Source: Candidatus Omnitrophota bacterium (GTDB lineage: Bacteria > Omnitrophota > 4484-213). From it: a stretch of DNA of 10,139 nucleotides. This document shows, in pieces, positions 1 to 5,502 of the stretch; within the stretch, counting starts at the first letter, position 1, and each line of letters opens with the position of its first letter. A model generated the notes under the pieces. The model had not been told where the DNA came from. It saw only the letters and a list, made by a program, of their open reading frames with translations, and ran no database searches. The stretch is taken from contig DAOWKH010000052.1 in NCBI GenBank assembly GCA_030639955.1, positions 1-10,139 of the forward strand. The letters run 5' to 3'. Both the position numbers and the translations under genes were made by a program.

Positions 1-444
1 AAAGAATTTTTAAACAGGATAGAAAAATTATTCTCCGATTTTATCTCAGAGAGTAAAAGTGATATCTCGGAAAGGGTGAAGGATTTATTAAAATGCTGGC
101 GAAATGAGATATTACTGATAAATAACAAAAAATATAAATTGCCTCATTTTGTCAATATTAGAGTGCAATCTCTTCAAACCTTAATAGCTCAAGAGAAGGA
201 TAAATATTGGGTAGGAGAGATTGAAAAAAGAAAGGTTAGCCCAAAGGTAATTGAGGAATTTATGGAAAAATGCAAAAAAATTAATCATAAATATAGAATT
301 GCCCGCAGGTTTTTAATCGCTTTAAAAGAGGTAGAAATAGATGCGAAGATTTTAGCAAAAGAGGAAAAAATATGGATTTTGGGACTAAAAGAGCTAAATT
401 TCTTATTGGATTTTTATGGTAGGCCTAAGTTGGTGATTGGCTAA
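1..444 (+). CDS. 3' end of an unidentified protein gene (truncated by window edge)
   Basis: The reading frame is open from the first base and stops with TAA at 442-444, so at least 147 codons of a longer protein are present. A GTG at 76 could start a 122-residue protein, but no ribosome binding site precedes it and the upstream codons look like the same charged, helical protein, so a gene running in from the left is more likely. The visible part is rich in Lys, Glu, Ile and Leu, has no membrane segment and no Cys cluster, and ends in LLDFYGRPKLVIG. A stretch reading DKYWVGEIEKRK loosely recalls the strand of PD-(D/E)XK nucleases, but the core is not complete enough to call. I do not recognise the family. 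rnc follows on the same strand after 111 nt of palindromic sequence. Confidence 0.6.
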   Translation, partial: KEFLNRIEKLFSDFISESKSDISERVKDLLKCWRNEILLINNKKYKLPHFVNIRVQSLQTLIAQEKDKYWVGEIEKRKVSPKVIEEFMEKCKKINHKYRIARRFLIALKEVEIDAKILAKEEKIWILGLKELNFLLDFYGRPKLVIG

Positions 445-447
445 ATA

Positions 448-490
448 ATTGAAACTTATCCGCCTACGCTAAAGCTTCGGCGGATTCAAT
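448..490. repeat. Interspersed palindromic repeat, copy upstream of rnc
   Basis: The core at 459-484 has arms TCCGCC and GGCGGA around TACGCTAAAGCTTC. It is the exact reverse complement of 6522-6547 upstream of etfB. The outer arms ATTGAA (448-453) and TTCAAT (485-490) extend the stem, and the flanks are also similar in the two copies. The same core is the building block of the tandem array inside rnc. Whether it is a mobile palindromic element or a processing site is not known from the sequence. Confidence 0.85.
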
Positions 491-493
491 GCA

Positions 494-545
494 CAGACGG
501 ACTTCGTCCTACAATTTACATCACTTACGTTCTGTAAATTGTCTG
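494..545 (+). promoter_or_regulatory. Second leader hairpin, just upstream of rnc
   Basis: The arms ACAATTTACA (511-520) and TGTAAATTGT (533-542) are perfect inverted repeats. An outer CAG/CTG extends them and a small GGAC-TTC-GTCC hairpin (499-509) sits in the 5' side. The ATG of rnc follows 13 nt after the second arm. The same pairing and spacing precede etfB (6471-6513, other strand). No clear Shine-Dalgarno sequence lies between hairpin and start codon, so the structure may influence translation or RNA processing. That role is inference. Confidence 0.6.
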
Positions 546-555
546 TTTATTGAAA

Positions 556-1398
556 ATGGATAAAAAGAAGATAAGAGAATTGGAAAAAGCACTCAGATAT
601 CGTTTTCGCCGTAAATATCTACTTGTTCAGGCCTTAACGCATAAATCATCGATAGAAGGCGGGCCTCGGGCGAATAGCGTAGGCGGACCTGCCCGCCGAA
701 GCTTTAGCGTAGGCGGACCTGCCCGCCGAAGCTTTAGCGTAGGCGGACCTGCCCGCCGAAGCTTTAGCGTAGGCGGAGACAATGAAAGATTGGAATTCTT
801 AGGAGATGCAATATTGGACTTGGCTATAAGTGATTATCTCTACCGCTCTTATCCTGAGTATCGTGAGGGAGAACTCACCAAATTTAGGTCGCATCTTGTG
901 AATGCCTTTCGTCTGTTAAAAAAAGCACGCGAGATTAGCCTTGAAAAGTATATCATCTGGGGAGAAGAAGGGGATAGAGAGGAAAGAAGAGATTCCAGTC
1001 TCTCTGACGCCTATGAGTCAATAATTGGGGCAATTTATCTTGACAGAGGGATAAAAGCGGCCTCAAAATTTATTTATCTTCATTTCAGTAAAGAGATTAA
1101 ATCGATAGAACAGGGAGAGTATGAAAAAGATTATAAATCATTTCTTCAGGAATTTAGCTTAAAGAGATTTAAAGAGATTCCGGTTTATGAACTTATTTCA
1201 GCAGAGGGCGAAGAACACCGAAAGAGATTCGAGGTAAAGGTAAGTATTGAGGGCAAGATTTACGGACAGGGTTCCGGTTTAACCATAAAGAGAGCCCAAC
1301 AAATAGCGGCCCGAGCGGCTTTAAAACATTTTGGTGAAAGTCCAGAGGAAAAATTTGTTTCACAGGTTATCCACAAAAAGAAGGTTAGTGGTGTTTAA
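556..1398 (+). CDS. rnc: Ribonuclease III with repeat-encoded internal insertion
   Basis: Double-strand-specific endoribonuclease of rRNA and mRNA processing, acting as a cytoplasmic homodimer. The 280-residue product has the N-terminal RNase III domain with ALTHKSS (26-32), the signature NERLEFLGD (76-84, with E77, E80 and D84) and the second metal-binding pair in LSDAYESIIGA (D151, E154). A double-stranded RNA-binding domain occupies about 192-260. All catalytic residues are present. The odd part is residues 36-74: four 10-residue repeats of the form ARRSFSVGGP (first one degenerate), encoded by a 30-bp tandem repeat, placed in the loop just before the signature helix. Bacterial homologues have only a few to about fifteen residues there. 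ATG at 556 is preferred to the in-frame TTG at 550; neither has a good ribosome binding site. rnc often lies beside acpP-fabF, but here it converges on the distal end of that operon. Confidence 0.95.
   Translation: MDKKKIRELEKALRYRFRRKYLLVQALTHKSSIEGGPRANSVGGPARRSFSVGGPARRSFSVGGPARRSFSVGGDNERLEFLGDAILDLAISDYLYRSYPEYREGELTKFRSHLVNAFRLLKKAREISLEKYIIWGEEGDREERRDSSLSDAYESIIGAIYLDRGIKAASKFIYLHFSKEIKSIEQGEYEKDYKSFLQEFSLKRFKEIPVYELISAEGEEHRKRFEVKVSIEGKIYGQGSGLTIKRAQQIAARAALKHFGESPEEKFVSQVIHKKKVSGV
661..780 (+). repeat. In-frame 30-bp tandem repeat inside rnc (4 units)
   Basis: Units start at 661, 691, 721 and 751. The units at 691 and 721 are identical and the one at 751 differs only in its last four bases. 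The first unit shares only its second half (TAGCGTAGGCGGACCT, 675-690). Each unit contains nearly all of the 26-nt palindrome found between genes at 459-484 and 6522-6547. Because 30 is a multiple of three, each added unit contributes ten residues (ARRSFSVGGP) without shifting the frame. This looks like insertion of a palindromic element into a tolerant loop, followed by tandem expansion. Confidence 0.95.
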
Positions 1399-1430
1399 GT
1401 CATTATGCCGTAGTTGATTACATTATCGCC

Positions 1431-1492
1431 TGACTTTATTTTTTTGTCTCTCTATTTTACATAATATCTATTATACGACATACAAAAAGTCA
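1431..1492. terminator. Possible bidirectional terminator between convergent genes
   Basis: The 114-nt gap between the convergent rnc and Fe-S genes has outer arms TGACTTT (1431-1437) and AAAGTCA (1486-1492), T-rich and A-rich runs inside them, and a small inner ATAATA/TATTAT pair. The position suits a terminator serving both strands. The stem is AT-rich, interrupted and long-looped, so this is weak evidence. Nothing else is recognisable in the gap. Confidence 0.35.
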
Positions 1493-1512
1493 AAAAAATA
1501 TAGTGGAAACTT

Positions 1513-1794
1513 TTACTTTCTTTCAGAGAGTACTTCAGCAATTGCCTCAGCAATTTTCTCTTTTCCTACTATGCAACCATTAATCGGAGCTTTTTTTTCC
1601 GCTACTGCTTCAGCAAAGGCATCACAGCTACTAAATCCACAAACACCACAATTCACCCCTGGGAGCACTTTGCGCACCTTTCCTACCAAACTATCCGTTT
1701 TAAAACAAAATCTCCTGTGAGCATAAGCTAAAATCCAACCGGCTAAACTCCCTAAAACTGTCAGGCATAAAACAGAATAAAAAAAGGTACTCAT
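1513..1794 (-). CDS. Short RnfB-like [4Fe-4S] membrane protein
   Basis: The 93-residue product has a hydrophobic N-terminal segment (about 4-24, probably a membrane anchor) followed by the cluster domain found after the anchor of RnfB: C49-x2-C52-x4-C57-x16-C74 in the setting LPGVNCGVCGFSSC. RnfB normally continues into ferredoxin-type clusters. This protein stops soon after the domain, so it is an RnfB-N-terminus-like protein and not a complete Rnf subunit. Its start codon overlaps the plsX stop by one base (TGATG), implying translational coupling. It is the last gene of the operon seen here. A link with the ETF/ferredoxin module upstream is plausible, but the partner is not known. Confidence 0.75.
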   Translation of the reverse strand: MSTFFYSVLCLTVLGSLAGWILAYAHRRFCFKTDSLVGKVRKVLPGVNCGVCGFSSCDAFAEAVAEKKAPINGCIVGKEKIAEAIAEVLSERK

Positions 1795-2783
1795 CAGCCC
1801 TTAATCGCCTTAATAATATTCTTATTAATCTGGTGACCTGCAAACTCATTGGCAACCCGGATAGCATTTTTGATTGCCTTACCCGAAGAAGCTCCATGAG
1901 CAATAATACAAATCTTTTGCGTCCCCAATAAGGGTGCTCCCCCATATTCTGAATAGTCCAAATTTCTTTTAAAACTTCCTAAAGAAGCTCTTAACAAAAA
2001 GCTAATTGACTTCGTAAACGCATTCCTGGTTACTTCCCTTCTCAGCATTTGAGTTATTGTTTCCCCTAAGCTTTCTGCCACTTTCAGGACAATATTCCCG
2101 ACAAAACCATCGCAAACTACACAATCAACCTCTCCGCTGAATATATCATGGCCTTCTATGGAACCAATAAAATTAATCCCTTGTTGCTCTTTGAGAAAAT
2201 TAAATGTCTCCTTAACAAAATTGGTGCCCTTGCTCTCCTCTTCCCCAATATTGAGCAGACCAATCTTGGGGTTTACTCTGCCTAAGATTTGCTCAGAATA
2301 GACCTTAGCCATTATAGCGTATTGAAATAAATGCACGGGTTTGGGAGCAATATTCGCTCCTACATCTATCAACAAACAAGGATTTTTTAAAGTAGGAATG
2401 ACTATGGCAATTCCTGCCCGCTCAATCCCCGGCAAAAGTCCTAATTTTAAAGTAGCTATCGCCACCACTGCTCCGGTATTGCCCGCACTAACTAAGGCAT
2501 CGGCTTTGTCCGCTTTGATTAAGTTAACACCTACGCGAATAGAAGAATCCTTTTTTCTCTTTAAAGCCGCAACTGGGCTCTCTCCCATTTCGATAACCTC
2601 TGCGGCAGATTCAAGAGATATTCTTTCGGCAGGATAGGTATATAAAGAAAGCTCCTTTTTAACCTTCTGTTCGTCTCCTACTAAAATAACCTTTATCGGG
2701 AATTCCTTCACCGCCTGGATTACTCCTTCTACAACTGCCTGCGGTGCATTATCCCCCCCCATTGCATCTACGGCGATAATCAT
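1794..2783 (-). CDS. plsX: Phosphate acyltransferase PlsX
   Basis: Converts acyl-ACP and phosphate to acyl-phosphate, the donor for PlsY in phospholipid synthesis; a soluble protein acting at the membrane. The 329 residues match the family's usual length. The start MIIAVDAMGGDNAP is the family signature, and SAGNTGA, DVGAN, EGHDIFSG, DGFVGN and SEYGGAPLLG follow in the expected order. The ATG overlaps the rpmF stop by four bases (ATGA), the classic rpmF-plsX arrangement. The usual downstream fabH-fabD-fabG are absent here; the fab genes lie upstream instead. A run of eight G encodes the invariant Gly-Gly of MGGD. Confidence 0.97.
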   Translation of the reverse strand: MIIAVDAMGGDNAPQAVVEGVIQAVKEFPIKVILVGDEQKVKKELSLYTYPAERISLESAAEVIEMGESPVAALKRKKDSSIRVGVNLIKADKADALVSAGNTGAVVAIATLKLGLLPGIERAGIAIVIPTLKNPCLLIDVGANIAPKPVHLFQYAIMAKVYSEQILGRVNPKIGLLNIGEEESKGTNFVKETFNFLKEQQGINFIGSIEGHDIFSGEVDCVVCDGFVGNIVLKVAESLGETITQMLRREVTRNAFTKSISFLLRASLGSFKRNLDYSEYGGAPLLGTQKICIIAHGASSGKAIKNAIRVANEFAGHQINKNIIKAIKG

Positions 2784-2980
2784 TTTTTACCTTTTTTTTC
2801 CTTCGTCTTTATCTCTAAGACCTGTTTATCTTTATAATACCCACATTTCGGGCAGGGTCGATGGGGCATTTTAAAAGCTGCGCATCTCGGACAAATGCCC
2901 AGAGAGGGTTTAGAAACCTTTTGCTGTCCCCTTCTTTTGTCTCTTCTCGTTTTTGAATGTCTCCTTTTTGGTAAAGCCAC
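2780..2980 (-). CDS. rpmF: 50S ribosomal protein L32 (zinc-ribbon type)
   Basis: Large-subunit ribosomal protein. From the GTG at 2978-2980 the product is 66 residues beginning MALPKRRHSKTRRDKRR, which matches the canonical L32 start. An AAGGAGG (2986-2992) lies five bases upstream of this GTG. The ATG at 2993-2995, five codons earlier, would add residues not found in L32 and would put the ribosome binding site inside the gene, so it is rejected. Two CxxC pairs (CPRC and CPKC) form the zinc-binding ribbon. The Lys-rich tail is usual. The gene overlaps plsX by four bases. Confidence 0.95.
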   Translation of the reverse strand: MALPKRRHSKTRRDKRRGQQKVSKPSLGICPRCAAFKMPHRPCPKCGYYKDKQVLEIKTKEKKGKK

Positions 2981-2998
2981 GGCCGCCTCCTTCACTTC

Positions 2999-3025
2999 CC
3001 GCCTTCGCCCTGTGGGCTTCGGCGG
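2999..3025. repeat. Small GC-rich palindrome upstream of rpmF
   Basis: The arms CCGCC and GGCGG enclose an inner GCCC-TGT-GGGC stem, giving a compact hairpin just 5' of the rpmF ribosome binding site. Its ends resemble the arms of the longer palindrome at 459-484, so it may be a shortened or variant family member. No T-run marks it as a terminator. Confidence 0.6.
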
Positions 3026-3043
3026 ACAAGCGTTCAGTCGTCG

Positions 3044-3099
3044 GAATTTTCAATTTCTAATTTCCAATCAATTCACAATTTTAGAATTTTCAATTTCTA
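3044..3099. repeat. Pair of 16-nt AT-rich direct repeats between etfA and rpmF
   Basis: GAATTTTCAATTTCTA occurs at 3044-3059 and again, identical, at 3084-3099, 40 nt apart. The intervening sequence is similarly biased. With the hairpin at 2999-3025 this fills the gap between rpmF and the etfA stop codon. Simple-sequence expansion or slippage is the simplest explanation. Confidence 0.7.
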
Positions 3100-3103
3100 C
3101 TTT

Positions 3104-4291
3104 CTACTTCTTCAGTTCCTTAATCAGCGCCGGCACAACTTCGAACAAATCCCCTACAATCCCATAAGTGGCAACTTTAAAGATAGGAGCCTCAGGGTCT
3201 TTATTGATAGCAATAATTATCTTGGAGGACTGCATTCCCACTAAATGCTGAATCTGTCCCGAGATTCCACAGGCAATATATACCTTTGGGCAAACTGTTT
3301 TTCCGGTTTGGCCTACCTGATGGGAATAAGGAATCCAGCCGCTATCTACAGTAGCCCGCGAGGCGCCCATTGCCCCCTTTAATGCTAAGGCAAGTTCCTC
3401 TATCAAGCCGAAATTCTCTTTTTTCCCTAATCCCCTCCCCCCCGAAACAATAATATCTGCTTCGGTCAACTTTACTGTTTTGTCTATCTCTTTAACTATA
3501 TCTTCTATTTTAATATTGGAAACTAAAGCTCTCTGCGGTTGCGCAACGATTACCTCTCCTTTTCTTTCTTTGTCAACCTCTGCCTCGGGCAAAACCTTAT
3601 GCCGCACAGTAGCCATCTGGGGACGCCGCTCAGGGCATATAATGGTCGCCATAATATTTCCCCCAAAGGCCGGTCGGGTTTGCAGCAAAATCTTCTTCTC
3701 GGGGTCAATTTCTAAACTGGTGCAGTCAGCCGTCAGCCCTGTTTTCAGGGTAGCGGCTACGCGGGGGGTTAGAGACCGCCCCACAGAGGTTGCTCCGGCA
3801 AGGATGACATCCGGTTTATATCTCCGGATTAAATCAACCAAGGCATCGCTATAGATATCGGAGCGATAATTTAAAAGCTGCTCGTTTTCTACTAAATAAA
3901 CTTTATCTGCCCCTCGCTGGATCAACTCTTCGGTTCTATTACCTATCTTACTTCCTAATAAAACTGCACATAGTTCTGTCCGCAGTTTGTCGGCTAACTC
4001 TCTCCCCTTCCCTAAAAGTTCGTAAGTTACTGAATGGATATTTCCCTCTTCTTGCTCGGCAAATACCCATACCCCCTTTGCCTCTGTCGCTGAATAAGTA
4101 GAAGAAATAGAAGGTTTATCCTTAGTTAGAACAATTGCTTCAAACGGACAGACATCTACGCAAGCCCCACAAAGCGTGCAATTATCCTTTATAACCGCTA
4201 ACTTACCCTTAAGCTCTATCGCCCCAAAAGGACAGGCGCTAAGGCATGCTCCACAACCCGTGCATTTATCTTCTAAAATCTTGATAGACAT
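3104..4291 (-). CDS. etfA: Electron transfer flavoprotein alpha subunit with N-terminal 2x[4Fe-4S] ferredoxin domain
   Basis: FAD-binding alpha subunit of ETF, partner of EtfB. Residues 1-60 hold two clusters, C10-C13-C16-C20 and C38-C41-C44-C48, each ending CP. An EtfA domain follows with TRPAFGGNIMATI in the middle and the C-terminal FAD domain (GGRGLGKKENF, SGWIPYSHQVGQTGK, YIACGISGQIQH, IAINKDPEAPIF). Ferredoxin-fused EtfA is known from flavin-based electron-bifurcating complexes such as the caffeyl-CoA reductase ETF of Acetobacterium; ordinary EtfA lacks it. The sequence favours a bifurcating type, but the direction of electron flow cannot be read from it. The gene lies about 1.4 kb from etfB, separated by the cassette block. 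No clear ribosome binding site precedes the ATG; a hairpin (4304-4337) ends 12 nt before it. A run of seven G encodes Gly-Gly of the FAD motif. Confidence 0.95.
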   Translation of the reverse strand: MSIKILEDKCTGCGACLSACPFGAIELKGKLAVIKDNCTLCGACVDVCPFEAIVLTKDKPSISSTYSATEAKGVWVFAEQEEGNIHSVTYELLGKGRELADKLRTELCAVLLGSKIGNRTEELIQRGADKVYLVENEQLLNYRSDIYSDALVDLIRRYKPDVILAGATSVGRSLTPRVAATLKTGLTADCTSLEIDPEKKILLQTRPAFGGNIMATIICPERRPQMATVRHKVLPEAEVDKERKGEVIVAQPQRALVSNIKIEDIVKEIDKTVKLTEADIIVSGGRGLGKKENFGLIEELALALKGAMGASRATVDSGWIPYSHQVGQTGKTVCPKVYIACGISGQIQHLVGMQSSKIIIAINKDPEAPIFKVATYGIVGDLFEVVPALIKELKK

Positions 4292-4303
4292 GGGGAGATA
4301 AGG

Positions 4304-4337
4304 GATTTTTGCATTCCTCGCTCAAAACGCAAAAATC
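4304..4337. repeat. Hairpin with GATTTTTGC arms upstream of etfA
   Basis: The arms GATTTTTGC (4304-4312) and GCAAAAATC (4329-4337) are perfect inverted repeats with a 16-nt loop, ending 12 nt before the etfA ATG. The same arm sequence ends the 211-nt element at 6617-6827. It probably belongs to the original etfB-etfA spacer, just outside the inserted cassette block. Confidence 0.75.
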
Positions 4338-4351
4338 TCTCTCTGATTATG

Positions 4352-4392
4352 TCCAAACTGAGAAAATTTACCACTTGATTGAGTTGTTAAAA
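4352..4392 (-). other. Partial attC-like site downstream of brnA
   Basis: Two bases after the brnA stop the - strand reads TTTTAACAACTCAATC, resembling the 5' boxes of the two sites upstream. A GTTTGGA at 4352-4358 could be a decayed right-hand core, but the GCTGATTTC part is missing. It is best seen as a deleted or decayed end of the array. Confidence 0.4.
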
Positions 4393-4394
4393 GT

Positions 4395-4625
4395 TTATTT
4401 TGTAGCAGTTTCTTCCATACGTTCCGCGACCCAAACTTTTATGATAGATTGTCGGGGAACTCCAAGGCGCTTGGCTTCTTTGTCCAACGAATGAACCATC
4501 CAAACAGGAAAATCCACATTTATTCTCTTTTGTTCTTGTTCAGGTCTTCTAGCTTTTGAAAAATCAAGATATTTCTTAATACTCTTACCTTCATCAAACT
4601 TTTTATCAAGTTCCTTAGCTTTCAT
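4395..4625 (-). CDS. brnA: BrnA-like / CopG-family antitoxin
   Basis: The 76-residue product has a charged N-terminus and a ribbon-helix-helix domain at about 33-70 (KRINVDFPVWMVHSLDKEAK... then GVPRQSIIKVWVAERM). In BrnTA systems such a protein binds and neutralises BrnT and represses its own promoter. The start overlaps the brnT 3' end by 11 nt. A strong AGGAGG (4635-4640) lies nine bases upstream of the ATG, whereas brnT has no visible ribosome binding site; this would favour antitoxin over toxin synthesis. An attC-like box begins two bases after the stop. The symbol rests on pairing with a BrnT-type toxin; a generic RHH antitoxin label would be the cautious alternative. Confidence 0.85.
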   Translation of the reverse strand: MKAKELDKKFDEGKSIKKYLDFSKARRPEQEQKRINVDFPVWMVHSLDKEAKRLGVPRQSIIKVWVAERMEETATK

Positions 4626-4875
4626 ATATCTCCACCTCCTCTGGTCTAGAACGACGCACAGAGATAATTCTTATCTTTTCAGCACGATATGCGATAATTC
4701 CCGACCAACACTTTCCCAAAATTCTACCAATCACCAAAAATCTTGCCTCATCTGTCGTCCTGGCAGGAATTTCAATTAAATCAGGGTCTTCCCATAACGC
4801 TTGGGCTTCGATAAAACCAATTCCATGCTTTCTTTTATTACTTTTGCTTTTGTTTGCATCAAATTCAAAATCCAT
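4615..4875 (-). CDS. brnT: BrnT-family toxin (DUF497)
   Basis: Small ribonuclease toxin of the RelE-like fold that inhibits translation when free of antitoxin. The 86 residues show the family pattern in order: MDFEFDANKSKSNKRKHGI, FIEAQALWEDP, ARFLVIGRI, and the C-terminal IRIISVRRSRPEE (68-80) followed by a short acidic tail. Length and gene order (toxin first, antitoxin overlapping downstream) match BrnTA. The ATG lies only nine bases from a TATAAT box and has no Shine-Dalgarno sequence, so its mRNA is probably leaderless or nearly so. Nothing suggests inactivation. It sits in an integron-type cassette, a common home for toxin-antitoxin pairs. Confidence 0.93.
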   Translation of the reverse strand: MDFEFDANKSKSNKRKHGIGFIEAQALWEDPDLIEIPARTTDEARFLVIGRILGKCWSGIIAYRAEKIRIISVRRSRPEEVEIYES

Positions 4876-4884
4876 AGTATAAGT

Positions 4885-4913
4885 ATTATACCATATAGGT
4901 ATAAAAATGCAAC
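4885..4913 (-). promoter_or_regulatory. brnTA promoter with extended -10 and overlapping operator
   Basis: On the - strand TATAAT (4890-4885) is preceded directly by TGG, giving an extended -10 (TGnTATAAT). A weak -35, GTTGCA (4913-4908), lies 17 bases upstream. An inverted repeat, TATACC-N5-GGTATA (4887-4903), overlaps the -10 and is a good candidate for the antitoxin's autoregulatory operator. The expected transcription start lies within about three bases of the brnT ATG. Confidence 0.75.
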
Positions 4914-4931
4914 CTAAAAATCATTTTTTGC

Positions 4932-5005
4932 TTCCAACATTTGAAATCAGCATGCTCTATTGCGACGAAACCACTCACAGGATCGGCCGAAGTAAGTTGT
5001 TAGAT
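4932..5005 (-). other. attC-like recombination site B (74 bp)
   Basis: On the - strand the outer boxes are ATCTAAC and GTTGGAA (one base off the GTTRRRY consensus), pairing in six of seven positions with one wobble. An inner pair, TCGGC with GCTGA, is placed as L boxes would be. It starts 16 nt after the stop of the three-TM gene. Shared with site A: TCTAACAACT at the left, and GCTGATTTC then TGTT at the right. It is less regular than site A. Confidence 0.55.
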
Positions 5006-5021
5006 AATTAATATAAACTTT

Positions 5022-5486
5022 TTAGTCCTTTTTAGTTCTTAAAGTATAGATTAATAGACTACTGAGGATCAGAATAGGAATACCCCATCTAAAAATATCT
5101 TTTAATGGAAATACTAGAAATTTGCTATCCAATGTTCTTATGCCAGTTTGTAAGCTGTAATCAGCAAAAATAAAAATCAAGGAAAGTAATATGGCTACTA
5201 CCCAAGCAACTATTAATTGTTTTCTGTTCATTATTTTCCTCTTTTCTCCAGAGTTTAATTGGCCCAATACATAGAGTTTACTATCGTTTTGTCTACCAGG
5301 ACCAACATATAAAATTGTGTAATCTCCACTTTGTAATTTTTGATTTACAACTTCTTCTTTACTTGCCTCAACAGTCTTTATTGTGTAAATTTTTCTATTT
5401 TTCCCAACATTATATTTGGCTATCCAAATATTTACTATAATAGTTATTATTCCTACAGATATGATCAATATGCTAAATATATTCAT
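5022..5486 (-). CDS. Hypothetical three-TM membrane protein (cassette gene)
   Basis: I do not recognise this 154-residue protein. It has an N-terminal hydrophobic helix (about 4-23), a soluble domain (about 24-90) with a VGPGRQND turn and a basic end EKRKIMNRKQ, then two more membrane helices (about 91-109 and 134-149) and a charged tail RTKKD. The ATG lies 16 nt from one attC-like site and the stop 16 nt from the next, exactly as in a single-gene integron cassette read in the sense direction. No promoter or ribosome binding site is obvious, so it would depend on upstream transcription, possibly that of the fab-etf operon. It is visibly more AT-rich than the etf and fab genes, consistent with a foreign origin. 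Confidence 0.8.
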   Translation of the reverse strand: MNIFSILIISVGIITIIVNIWIAKYNVGKNRKIYTIKTVEASKEEVVNQKLQSGDYTILYVGPGRQNDSKLYVLGQLNSGEKRKIMNRKQLIVAWVVAILLSLIFIFADYSLQTGIRTLDSKFLVFPLKDIFRWGIPILILSSLLIYTLRTKKD

Positions 5487-5502
5487 AATCTATATTATTT
5501 AC

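Noticed and set aside
459..484. Rho-independent terminator after the left-end gene
   Set aside because: The hairpin has no following U-run, and identical copies lie upstream of etfB and inside rnc, so it is a repeat.
550..555. TTG start of rnc (and the matching TTG before etfB)
   Set aside because: ATG follows two codons later in both, and for etfB the ATG gives the canonical MKIIVCIK start.
661..780. CRISPR-like array
   Set aside because: The 30-bp units are contiguous without spacers, are read in frame within rnc, and derive from an interspersed palindrome; there are no cas genes.
1700..1945. 81-codon frame across the plsX end and the Fe-S gene start
   Set aside because: It overlaps two confirmed genes in another frame and shows no recognisable protein features.
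2981..2995. ATG start for rpmF five codons upstream
   Set aside because: It would put the AAGGAGG inside the gene and add residues foreign to L32; the GTG at 2980 gives the canonical MALPKRR start.
3480..3854. Antisense reading frames inside etfA and, likewise, inside plsX, etfB, acd and fabF
   Set aside because: They lie opposite well-recognised genes, have no family motifs and no ribosome binding sites.
4309..4494. 61-codon + strand frame over the etfA leader and the brnA 3' end
   Set aside because: It crosses a hairpin and is antisense to the brnA coding region; no start signal or motif.
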